From Chara braunii (taxonomy: Eukaryota; Streptophyta; Charophyceae; Charales; Characeae): 26,334 nt of DNA. The DNA is taken from positions 595,923 through 622,256 of the forward strand of contig BFEA01000263.1 in assembly GCA_003427395.1 (NCBI GenBank). The letters are read 5' to 3'. The stretch's first letter is position 1, and every line of letters starts with the position of its first letter. The position numbers were made by a program, and so were the translations under genes. The notes under the pieces were generated by a model. The model did not search any database, was not told where the DNA came from, and saw only the letters and a list, made by a program, of their open reading frames with translations. Of this stretch, positions 1-8,145 are shown piece after piece.

Positions 1-103
1 AAAAAAAAAAAAAACGAATACAAGAATTCACTTCATACCAATATCGCCGCCGAATTGATTTCTGTTTTTTTGTTTGTTTGTTTTTTTCCAACATGTACAT
101 AAT

Positions 104-194
104 GAGAGTGAATCTTCCGCTAGAACATGGAAATGTACACTGCCATAATTTTTATCTTTTGTGCATGTCTGTGTGTGTGTGTGTGTGTGTGTGC
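104..194 (+). repeat. (TG)n-tailed dispersed module, copy a
   Basis: A block of about 40 bp contains the core GCTAGAACATGGAAA, then a short spacer, then a (TG)n run at about 168-194. The same core recurs at 422-460 (33 of 37 bases identical by eye), inverted at 508-544, and in weaker form at about 2930, 3111, 3205 and 3311. Most copies are followed by TG repeats. I know of no named family that it matches. Confidence 0.6.
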
Positions 195-213
195 CACGAC
201 CGCGGGTTCCTCT

Positions 214-336
214 CTCTCTCTGCTCTGTGACGTCCGCTTCCTCTCTCTCTCTGCGCCGCGATGTCTGCTTCCTCTCTCGCTCTCTGCGTCGCGACGTCTG
301 CTTCCTCTCTCTCGCTCTCTGCGGCGTGATGTCCGC

Positions 337-340
<4 letters not shown>
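214..340 (+). repeat. Pyrimidine-rich minisatellite, four units
   Basis: Four tandem units each hold a GAYGTCYGCTTC core (starting at 229, 260, 293 and 328) followed by a CT-rich run and CTCTGCG. Unit spacing is 31, 33 and 35 bp, so the CT run grows by two bases per unit towards the pure (TC)n tract that follows. The ORFs that cross it are low-complexity Ser/Leu or Arg/Glu strings and I do not regard them as genes. Confidence 0.75.

Positions 341-405
<65 letters not shown>
341..405 (+). repeat. (TC)n microsatellite
   Basis: An uninterrupted TC dinucleotide run of about 65 bp that grows directly out of the last minisatellite unit. Confidence 0.95.
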
Positions 406-408
<3 letters not shown>

Positions 409-421
409 GGGGAAATAGAGA

Positions 422-546
422 GTGAATCTTTCGCTAGAACATGGAAAGATACACCGCCATGAGTTTTGTCTTCTATGCTTGTCGAGAGTACTGGAGAGAG
501 GCTCAATATGGCGGTGTATCTTCCCATGTTCTTGCAGAAGATTCAT
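422..546. repeat. Inverted pair of the dispersed module
   Basis: Bases 424-460 and 508-544 are reverse complements over 37 positions with four mismatches, separated by 47 bp. Each arm is a copy of the module seen at 104-147. Transcription across it would give a long hairpin. ORFs here on either strand arise from the two arms and are not taken as genes. Confidence 0.7.
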
Positions 547-573
547 TGTAGAGCGAGCCATTTTGTCCTTTCT

Positions 574-755
574 CTACTCCGGGGGCCATGTCCCAATAGC
601 AGTGTTGAGTTTCCTCAACGTCTGAATCTGGACGCGTTCGTGGAGATGTGCGGTTGAAAAAACTCAACGCAATTTTTGTACATATCCACAGACACGTCCA
701 GATTCAGGCGTTGAGGACACTCAACGCTGCTAGTGGGACGTGGCCCTGGCAGTAG
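574..755. repeat. Foldback (inverted-repeat) element
   Basis: Arms 574-648 and 681-755 are reverse complements without any gap. The inner 65 bp match at 56 positions by hand count; the outer 10 bp match more weakly. Each arm contains GTTGAG...CTCAAC half-sites, and the 32-bp centre carries another GTTGA/TCAAC pair, so the whole block is palindromic at more than one scale. It resembles a non-autonomous foldback or MITE-like element. No clear target duplication was found, so the class is inferred. Confidence 0.6.
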
Positions 756-787
756 TCGAAGTAGGCCAGCTAAAACATGAAATAATG

Positions 788-824
788 AAAAAAAAAAAAA
801 AAAAAAAAGGGAAAAAAAAAAAAA
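788..824 (+). repeat. Poly-A tract interrupted by GGG
   Basis: A run of 21 A, then GGG, then 13 A. It could be the tail of an old retroposed insertion, but no recognisable body lies upstream other than the foldback element. Confidence 0.8.
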
Positions 825-2210
825 GCACATACATGGACTTCCGTCCAAAAGAAAAGTTAACAAACCCCCACAGGATAACGAACTGCTAGAGAGGCTGCGA
901 CCTTTTCGGGTGCTGCGTCCCCCCCCGCCCTGGGACAACTGGGGAGACCGGAGGCGGTGGCGGGACCACCACACAGCTACCGGTAGGCCAAAAGCATAAT
1001 CCACAATTTGGCCTACAGGTCCTCCCGAATTCTGGACGGCGGGGGTAGTGGTGGTTTAATGGGGTCCGGGAAAACTGTCGTAGCAAACACCCTTACAAGG
1101 GTTTTTGCTCATGTTTTGCATTCGATGCAGGATCGAAGCCGATTAACATACCGGAAACAGTCTAAAGTGAAAAAGTGAGAATTTTTGGCATGACGCCATG
1201 AAGCTAATTTCTCGGCCATCGAAAACGAGGTCGCTAGGTGATTATATGTCGTGATGCCCCGTGTACGAAAACAGGTAAAGGTTAGTAAAAATTGAAAAAA
1301 AAAGTTTTCGGCCACAAGGGCTGGAGGGTTGGAAGAGAACAAGAAAAAGTCATGCGGGATGCAGCGACCACAATCTAAATCAGTCAAAGGCTCAGACGAT
1401 AAGGCAAAAATGAATTAGAACGAGGCTGGGGGCGTCAGACCGGCCGGTATGAGAATAGTCGGAGGATCGCACCACCGTAAGCCCGAAAGTGGACTGAAAC
1501 AATAATATAAGCCCGCCCGTGCAGCAAGGGCAGCCAATAGAAACGTGCCACCACCACACCCTGTGGCGACAACTGGTGTTGGGCCTCTAAAAATGCCAAC
1601 TGTTGCTTTCCTTTACACGACTGCGAGTGCCAGACGCATTTACCTCTACTTAGTGTGATACCGGCCTACCCACTACTTGAGTGTTTTCCGCTGCTTTTAA
1701 GTGTCGCATGTCTCTTTTCCCGCCACTTGAGTGTTTTCCCCGCTGCTACCCTCAATGTCACAGTCGTTGCTAAATACCAGCCCTTCGGCCCATCCGATTA
1801 ACCAAGTGACATTGCGGGACACTCACACACACTCAAGACCGACAAACACTCAGACGGGCACGCATACCAGCAAACGTATACAAACACAAACTTAGAAAAA
1901 AACGGGTTCAGGCCAATGGTCGCACTGAGCCCCGCTACTATGTATATACTGAGTTCCTCCTCTTCTACTCGAAGTGGGAGCTAGCTTACTGTCAAGAACA
2001 GGGTGTATGGAACGAGTCCACCCGGCCCCTGAGCTAGCTCCTTTTGTGAGGGGGTCCCGCAATATTTTTCTTGTTCGGGCTAAGTTGGTCGGGGCTCGAA
2101 CCCTCGACCTTAATATTGGTCGTAGTTAAGGTCTGTTGGTTAGTTGAAGATGAGTACAGCAGGCCGACACTTGGCAGGTTAGGGTGGTTAACCGTTAGAG
2201 TTTTTTAGTT
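825..2210. other. Gene-free stretch with small inverted and direct repeats
   Basis: I find no supportable gene in this 1.4 kb. It holds an inverted repeat at 979-992/1007-1020 (12 of 14 pairs, perfect TAGGCCAAA core), a 50-bp-spaced direct repeat around ACTTGAGTGTTTTCC (1675-1695 and 1725-1747), and a GGAGCTAGCT/AGCTAGCTCC inverted pair near 1978-1989 and 2030-2042. The ORF at 1109-1387 on the minus strand has no recognisable motif and is probably chance. Confidence 0.6.
2087..2109 (-). other. tRNA T-arm/B-box-like hairpin
   Basis: On the minus strand this reads as an 8-bp stem with one bulged A, around a TTCGAG loop. It contains GGTTCGAGCCC, which fits the RNA polymerase III B-box consensus. 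No matching acceptor stem, anticodon arm or A box can be built around it, so it is not a tRNA gene. A decayed tRNA-derived SINE is possible. Confidence 0.3.
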
Positions 2211-2935
2211 TCATTTCTTTATCTCATTTTTCATTTTTTCAATTTTTTCTTTTTCTTTTTCTTTTTCGCGGCTCACTTTTTCGAGAAAAAAACTTAATGA
2301 AACTACCCCAATAATGGGGCAGATCCATTTTAACGTACCCAGCAGAAACCGCCCGCCTCGATCGTAGCCAGTCGAGCCGGCATGGTGTACTCGGTGGTAA
2401 GAAGAGAAAAAAGCGAGCAAGGAAGGAAAGCGCGCGGTCAAGCAAAATAGCAGCCTGGGAGGGCGGGGAGTTCCGTGAGGAGGGGAAGACAGAAATGATG
2501 TATGGGCGCACGAAGGAGAAGAAGGGGAGCAAGGCCTGGAAGCGAGACGAAATAGGAGACGTGTGGGAATGCGCGATCGAAAGTTCAGAGAACGGACACA
2601 ACGAGAAGAAATAGGCGCGGGGGTAACACGGGACAAATGTGGGCTTGCGAGTAAAGCAGGAGAAGAAGAGGAAAAAGAAGAAGAAAAAGGAGGAGGAGGA
2701 GGAGGAAGAGAAGAGAGAGAGGGAGAGGATATTCACCTGACCGCATTCGCTACTTACCCTATGCGAGGTTGGAGGTTTGTGGAATGTCGAGCGTTGACGA
2801 CAGGCGATGAAGGCAACGTGAGAGGGAAAATTTTTCCATTGATAGGACGAGTAACGTAGCGGTCGATAGGTAAGTCTCCAAATTCGCAAGTGGCCTCGGG
2901 GTATTTTCTTCGACGGGATGGGAAATGTCGAATGC
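2211..2935. other. Low-complexity T-rich and purine-rich stretch without genes
   Basis: The stretch opens with a (CTTTTT)-like T-rich tract (about 2211-2275) and contains a long GA/GGA-rich purine tract (about 2655-2735). ORFs on both strands (2239-2937 minus, 2563-2859 plus) are driven by these tracts and show Lys/Glu or Ser/Phe strings rather than a domain. I see no gene. Confidence 0.6.
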
Positions 2936-2979
2936 ATCTACCGTTATAACAAGGAAATATACATCCGCCACACTTATGT

Positions 2980-3044
<65 letters not shown>
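2926..3044 (+). repeat. Dispersed module copy c with long (TG)n tail
   Basis: The sequence begins GTCGAATGCATCTACCGTTA, continues with an AAGGAAATATACA block and a short spacer, and runs into about 68 bp of nearly pure TG repeat (2977-3044). It is a degenerate copy of the module at 104-194. Confidence 0.55.
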
Positions 3045-3046
<2 letters not shown>

Positions 3047-3108
3047 TATGAGTGGGTGTATGTGGATGGTTGCGACCTCACGCTACCTTCAACGAAAGGA
3101 CAAGCAAC

Positions 3109-3370
3109 ATCGAATATATTTACCACTAGAACATGAAAAAAAATACGTACTTCGACCCCTAGGCTGGCCTAATGCTGCTTTTATCGATGAAATTAGCGGA
3201 ATAGAACCAATCTACCGTTACAATAGGAAACTTTACACTGCTATACATGTATATGTGTGTGTGTGTTGATCGCGCGGCTAACTACGCGATATAGGATGAG
3301 CAAAGTCGAACGAATCCACCGCTAAGAGGTGGAGGAATGCATGCCTACACTTATCTGTGTGTGTGTGTAT
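3109..3370 (+). repeat. Dispersed module copies d, e and f
   Basis: There are three more degenerate copies. Copy d (3109-3147) keeps ACTAGAACATG and has no TG tail. Copy e (3203-3267) keeps AATCTACCGTTA and TTTACACTGC, followed by a TG run. Copy f (3305-3370) keeps CGAATCCACCGCTA, followed by a TG run. Together with copy c they form a loose cluster with spacing of about 95-180 bp. Confidence 0.5.
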
Positions 3371-3489
3371 TTGAGAGAAAGCAAGTCGTACCTGTTATTA
3401 GATGATACCGCTATCGCGCATGTTTTTTCCCCGAATGAAACCATCGACATTCGTATATTGAACCTGAGAAGATAGCTCGTATACATTCG

Positions 3490-3660
3490 TCACTATCCTA
3501 TTATAATAAAGTTATTCTATTATTATTTATTATTATTATTATAATTAAATTATCTTATTATTTTTATTATTATAAGGACTGTGTATGCAACGAAGGAAAG
3601 AGAAACTGTTCTGAAAAGAGAAAGAGAAAGAGAAAGAAAAAGAGAGAGAGAGAGAAGACG
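3490..3660 (+). repeat. (ATT)n-like and (GAAA/GA)n microsatellites
   Basis: An AT/ATT-rich run spans about 3500-3576. A GAAAGA/GA-rich run spans about 3592-3656. No gene is present. Confidence 0.8.
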
Positions 3661-3739
3661 AATCATCAGAGTAAGGGATGCATGCACAGAGGGGGTAGGA
3701 GGGTGATCTGCTGGTCCTCCAGGAAAGAGGTGAGTGTGG

Positions 3740-4107
3740 GGTATGAAGGTTTGATGAGGGTGACAAGATACATACATGGTGCATGAAGAGAGGTCGTCTA
3801 TGGTGTCGACATCATGTACATTGGTCTTCGGGAGACGAAGTGAGCCTGTTGAGTGATAAAAGTTGTAGATAGGATAGGCGAGTAGAGTAGGCTGGGCATT
3901 AGGCGTCGGACAAAGAGTAGTGACTTTGGATACTGTGTTGGTGTGGCCTACGGGCTTGAACATAGGCTCATTACTTCATTGTGCTACTCTTATTTGATGG
4001 GATTACGGTGCAATTGTGCTCTCTGCTTGTACACGACTACTCGGACATCTGTGTGATTTCGCAACTTGATTTTTTGTATATCGTTCTCACTTAAAGTCCT
4101 TGTAGTA
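3740..4107 (+). mobile_element. Truncated LTR distantly related to the element A LTR
   Basis: Several blocks occur in the same order as in the 3' half of the element A LTR (about 7060-7386): a GGTGT(T/C)GACATCAT block, a GTTGTAG..AGGATAGGC..GTAGAGTAG block, a CTGT(G)TTGGTGT block, an ATGGGAT..TTAC block, and a terminal TTGGACTT/CTCGGACAT..TGTGTGATTT block ending near TCCTTG. Order and spacing are kept but identity is low. No primer site follows and the 5' half of the LTR is absent, so this is an old truncated or solo LTR of a related family. Confidence 0.5.
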
Positions 4108-4635
4108 GAGTAATTAGTTCATACAAATTACATCCCTGCCCTTGCTACACACCGTTCGACGTCCTATCGATTGAAAAATCCGTTGAAGGGTCTGGAGCGC
4201 CGTATTCCCGACTGATTGCACTCTGAAAATTTCATTGAACCTTACCAAGTTAGAAGAAAGGGAGGAAAACACGAGGAAAAAGAAGATGAAAAGGGGGAAG
4301 GAATAAGAATAAGAATAAGAAGAAAAAGAACGAAGAATCAAAAGAAAACACATATACATCCGAACAAACGATCCGACAGACACAGTCGGATAAACCATCC
4401 GACAAACACAGTCAAACAGAAACAGAGACATTCAAACAGCGACAGACTAACATGGAGAACAAGAGGGAAAGAAGTAGGGAGAGGGAAAAAAACTTACCTG
4501 GTTGCAGCTGACAACCAGTCCGCACAAGACAGCGCACCTCCCCCATTGTGATTACGTCAGGCCAGAAAGTTGGTTTGTATACATCAACAACAATCATTGT
4601 TTGATTATTATTACTGCTTTTGTATTATTACTATA

Positions 4636-4638
<3 letters not shown>
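4108..4638. other. Gene-free stretch, purine-rich in part
   Basis: I see no gene. An A/G-rich run with GAATAA repeats lies at about 4250-4345, and CCGACA/ACACAGTC-type short repeats lie at about 4370-4435. ORFs here are low-complexity. Confidence 0.55.

Positions 4639-4694
<56 letters not shown>
4639..4694 (+). repeat. (ATT)n microsatellite
   Basis: About 18 tandem ATT units lie roughly 40 bp outside the left LTR of element B. Confidence 0.95.
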
Positions 4695-4695
<1 letters not shown>

Positions 4696-4736
4696 CCCTT
4701 TCTATCTTTAAAGGAACAGCGGGTCTCTCGTCACGC

Positions 4737-5298
4737 TGTCGCGCGCGGCGGTCCCACACCCAGACGCAAAGTAATTTTTGTGTCGGATCTCACGATCATG
4801 TCACACAGGAGTTTTAGAAGTGTTTCAGCCAAAGACCAACTCCGACCGTGCACGCGTGCTATACCTCTCGCGACTCCCTACGACAGGTTAGGGATCCCAC
4901 GAGGTACAACATTACCTCCACCTGCGGGAGTTGTCACCATCCCTTAGGTGGGCGTATCCCTGCTGAGCTATTGACCCACGTACGAAGGCTTTTACATGCA
5001 ATCGCAGAGGAAGGTCAGCCGAGGGCGTTTTCTCGATCGCCGTAGCATAGGCATACGCGAGGTAGAACGCCTTAAGACTGACCTGTATGTCGTGTCTCGA
5101 GGTGCTAACTCCCCGGACCGACTATTAGTCAGATCGACCTTCTCGAACAGTCTTCCACGCTTAGTTAGCTTAAGACAATGACCCTATTTTGACCTTATGA
5201 GGAAAGCCAAAGTCGAGCACTTTGTAATCCCTCTTTCTTTCGAACAGAAACCTAGACAAATGACTTTCTAAGCCTCGACCAACTACGATCTCTTTCAC

Positions 5299-5343
<45 letters not shown>

Positions 5344-5397
5344 AATCAGGGGAGTTGAATGAGCGGTGAACCTCACTTTCACAATTGTTGTGCCCCA
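4737..5397 (-). repeat. 3' LTR of element B
   Basis: The LTR reads TGGGGC... to ...CGACA on the minus strand, with TG/CA ends. It matches 24105-24737 along its whole length at about 91 percent. The 28-bp length difference comes from a longer (AT)n tract in this copy (about 5301-5336). The minus-strand ORF that enters from the internal region stays open to 5170. Confidence 0.9.
5301..5340 (+). repeat. (AT)n tract inside the LTR
   Basis: A pure AT dinucleotide run of about 36 bp. The same place in the 5' LTR (about 24669-24681) has only about 13 bp. On the minus strand it lies about 60 bp from the LTR start, in the expected U3. Confidence 0.9.
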
Positions 5398-5416
5398 TCG
5401 TCTATCTCTCTTCCAA
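5398..5416 (-). other. Polypurine tract of element B
   Basis: On the minus strand this is the purine-rich TTGGAAGAGAGATAGACGA, immediately before the TGGGGC start of the 3' LTR. This is the place where the plus-strand primer of an LTR retrotransposon is expected. Confidence 0.6.
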
Positions 5417-6033
5417 TCAACAACCCCATTTTCCTGCAACCTTTCATTCCTTGTCTGATCTTGTCTCCCCTGGGTGTATGCAATCCCCAATTCCGTTGTT
5501 ATTCTCTGCCAGGTTCGACTTCCTTCCACGATCCCCTTTACTTCCTCCTTCTCACTCTTTTTTATTCTCGCAATCAACTGCTTCTTCTTCTCTTCTTCAC
5601 TACATTCCCCTCTCTCAGCTGCCAGCTGCAAACTGTCGATAAAATCTTCCAGATTGGTCCCATCAAATCTTAAGTCATCCTTAACATCCTCCCTTGGGAA
5701 GACCTCCATCTCCTTCCACAACCTCACCTTGCATACTCTCCAGCTCGTGCATCCTGCCACCACCCCTTCAATCATTTTCTTGTACATTCCTGCTACAGTC
5801 ACATTCGCGAGTTTCTCCTTGTCGCCCCATTCTCTCCTGAACGCATACTCTTAAAGGTCTCGTAAGAATACTCGCAAGTTGTCTCCGGCCCTGTAAATGG
5901 GCAACTCCTCCAGGCTCCTTGAGACTCTCTGATCCCTCCTCTGCCCGCTCCTTCTCAAGGTGGGTCCAGAGGGTCCTGCCCTCCCTCCTCTTTGCGCCAT
6001 GGCCTCTTCTCCCCAAGGGTCATGCCTGCACAC

Positions 6034-6354
6034 AGAGAAGGAGCAAAGATAGATACAAGGATCAGATCATCATCAAGGCAACACCTCTCCTTAAACATAA
6101 GCTTCACAATGCTCTCTTTACCTGGTACTCACATGCACGCACATATACACATATACATATATATATATATATATATATATGCCTATATATATATATATAT
6201 ATATATATAGACTTGCGTGTGCATACACATGTACATTCCCACTATACCCTTCATATTCATGCACATATACATGTACACACATATATATATATGTATATAT
6301 GTATTCACACATGTATGAGTATATACTTAGGTACTTGGGTACATACATGCATAG
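6034..6354. other. AT/CA microsatellite-rich spacer of element B
   Basis: This is non-coding sequence between integrase and the 3' ORF of element B. It contains two (AT)n runs (about 6156-6180 and 6183-6209) and CA/TA-rich sequence. Element A is inserted at its right edge. The continuation on the far side of the insertion is about 14863-14916. ORFs here are Tyr/Ile strings without meaning. Confidence 0.75.
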
Positions 6355-7386
6355 TGTGAGGATTGAGCCCTCAAGTAGGGGCCTTGCCATGATGTACATG
6401 TTCTGGACTAAGGCCCTAGCAATGAAGGCGGGCCAGCAAAACGACAAGAGCCCTTTGTGCAATATTTTACGAAGTAGGGGTTCATACAGTTGCAGCACGC
6501 CAATTGGTTGGAGTGCACATAGTCTCGGATTTCAGCAAATGCTGAAAGCCCAGGGCCTCTGAGTTGGTTAGGCCCTGGGCATCTGAACGTGAGGACGACA
6601 ATGCATGCTGGAAAGAGAGGCCGAAAATGCCAAAGGGAAATCGACCCACTATCTGAATCTGGCCGCAGACCTTGATGAAGGAGGCGCAACTGCCTTACCC
6701 CGGGGCCCAACTGTATTGAGTTGGCTTCAGCCTCTGGGCNCCGNACACAGGCTGAAGGGAGGCCGCCCACACACTGCACTGGATATAGGCAAGCAGGGCG
6801 AGGCAGCGGGGAGCTTGGCCAATGCTGGCATATGCGGGCACGCTGCGCAGATGCAGGTGTGCTNCGCTAATGCATAGCAGCGTTGCGCTAAGTAGAAGGA
6901 GGGCANCGCTAGGCGGTAGGGCGCTGCCTGCTTGCAAAGCACTGGCNGCCATAGCCGGGCCGCAAGAGGGTGCAGGGGAGGTGAGGGCGAAGGTGGTACT
7001 TCGGAGGTGAAGGGCGCTGTGTGGGTAACAAGGGAGAGTGTGGGAAAGATGACACGTACCTGGTGATGGTGGAGGTCTGCATTGGTGTTGACATCATCAC
7101 TCGCTGGTAGTCAAGTTGTCTGGTTGTTGTTCATTGTTGTAGTCATAGGATAGGCTGTAGAGTAGATAGGGTGTCTGGCGCCATTCACAAGAGAGAGCTA
7201 CATTTGGGTTATGCTGTTGGTGTTGCCCTGGTGGGCATGGACATTGACTCACGATTCTTCTGTATCATTCTCAATGGGATGGTTACTCGGTTCCATGTGC
7301 TATCTACTTTGGTTTTGAATACTTGGACTTCAGTGTGATTTTGCATTCTGGATTTTTGTGCTTCGTCCATACTCATGTTCCTTGCA
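6355..7386 (+). repeat. 5' LTR of element A
   Basis: The LTR starts TGTGAGGATTGAG and ends CCTTGCA, and is 1,032 bp long. It is about 98 percent identical to 13808-14858. It lacks 19 bp that the 3' LTR has near 13876-13894. Single N bases at 6740, 6744, 6864 and 6906 have exact counterparts in the other LTR. The ORFs inside both LTRs recur only because the LTR is duplicated. Confidence 0.93.
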
Positions 7387-7389
7387 ATT

Positions 7390-7404
7390 TGGTATCGGAG
7401 CTGG
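7390..7404 (+). other. Primer binding site of element A, initiator-Met type
   Basis: TGGTATCGGAGC starts 3 bp after the LTR end. It differs at one base from TGGTATCAGAGC, the usual complement of the plant initiator methionine tRNA 3' end. The position confirms the LTR boundary and the plus orientation. Confidence 0.85.
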
Positions 7405-8145
7405 TTTGATCGCCACTTACCTTTGGCATGCTGGCGTTATACAGACTTGGTGCATTGATGATGCTTCTTCGCGGTGGGTACTTGTGACGACAGGCCAATG
7501 TTAGGCGCACACCCTGGGTAAAGAGGGGTGCGCCGGAAGGCTACAGACGGCATTATTAGCCGTGGTGATAGGCGGAATGTATGATTGGTGGTGAGAGCAT
7601 GCTGATGTGGCATTGGACTAAGGTGGCACTGCATTGCGTTGTGGGTGGTACCGAGGTCATGACCGGTCATCAAATGCAACATCAGCTCAATTGGTGACAA
7701 CTTGGGCACAGGGGTGGGTTGATTCACACACGAAGACACTGCTCGCTCAATGATGTTGTTTGGTATGTTGGATGAAGGGGAGGGTAGGTTCTAACTGGTG
7801 CTCAACTGTATACACAACCATACCCATCAATCATACATCTGCTACATTGTCTTTTGTACCTTTGATTAGTTGGTGGACAGACTGCTAACGCCTCACAGAC
7901 AGATTAGTGTAGGACTGTTGTATGCTACCATAGTCAGTTCTAACTAACGCTGTTGTAAGTGAACAAGTCAAAGTGTATTTAGACTATGTAGACAAACTGT
8001 GTGAATGTTGTAGACATGCCACTTGATCGGTACAGTAGGGGAACTGCCGGACACAACCATTATTAGAAAATTAGGTGTCGGTCAGACACATGCTGTGGTA
8101 GGATTCCATTAGGGAGTTCTAGTGCAGACAATGTTTGCCTAATTC
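7405..8145 (+). other. Untranslated leader of element A
   Basis: About 740 bp lie between the primer site and the gag ATG. No coherent ORF or recognisable motif is seen. A packaging signal would be expected here but cannot be identified by eye. Confidence 0.6.

Larger units (their letters stand above)
5170..6000 (-). pseudogene. Element B 3' ORF with two gag-capsid-like units
   Basis: From an ATG at 6000 in a good context (GCCATGG), the frame runs to 5170 with one internal TAA at 5851-5853. After a basic N-terminus there are two consecutive units with the same plan. Unit 1 starts LPIYRAGDNLRVFLRDL and ends around TSWRVCKVRL; unit 2 starts DLRFDGTNLEDFIDSL and ends around RTWQRITTEL. The pattern (F/Y)-G-x-NL-x-x-F(L/I), then A, an acidic EEK stretch and a final W with K/T-x-x-L, recalls the N-terminal part of Ty3/gypsy Gag capsids. 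It lies between integrase and the 3' LTR, where plant elements may carry an env-like or other extra ORF. The frame continues through the polypurine tract into the LTR. The capsid relation is inferred from pattern only. Confidence 0.6.

Noticed and set aside
28-625. Several overlapping ORFs on both strands around the (TC)n and (TG)n tracts
   Set aside because: They are dipeptide strings (Arg-Glu, Ser-Leu, Cys-Val) made by microsatellites, with no domain.
1500-1545. TATA-like (ATAATATAAG) and CCAAT motifs as a host promoter
   Set aside because: No coding sequence follows and such short motifs are expected by chance.
2087-2109. tRNA gene or primer site
   Set aside because: The B-box-like hairpin is present, but no acceptor stem or anticodon arm fits, and no LTR boundary lies next to it.
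4731-4736. Target site duplication of element B
   Set aside because: TCACGC on the left versus TCATCC on the right matches at only four of six bases; not enough to call.
6118-6562. ORFs crossing the AT repeats and the 5' end of the element A LTR
   Set aside because: Tyr/Ile strings from (AT)n joined to LTR sequence across an insertion boundary; cannot be a gene.
6408-7100. A set of ORFs that recurs at 13856-14572
   Set aside because: They recur because they lie in the two LTRs of element A, on both strands and in overlapping frames; no domain.
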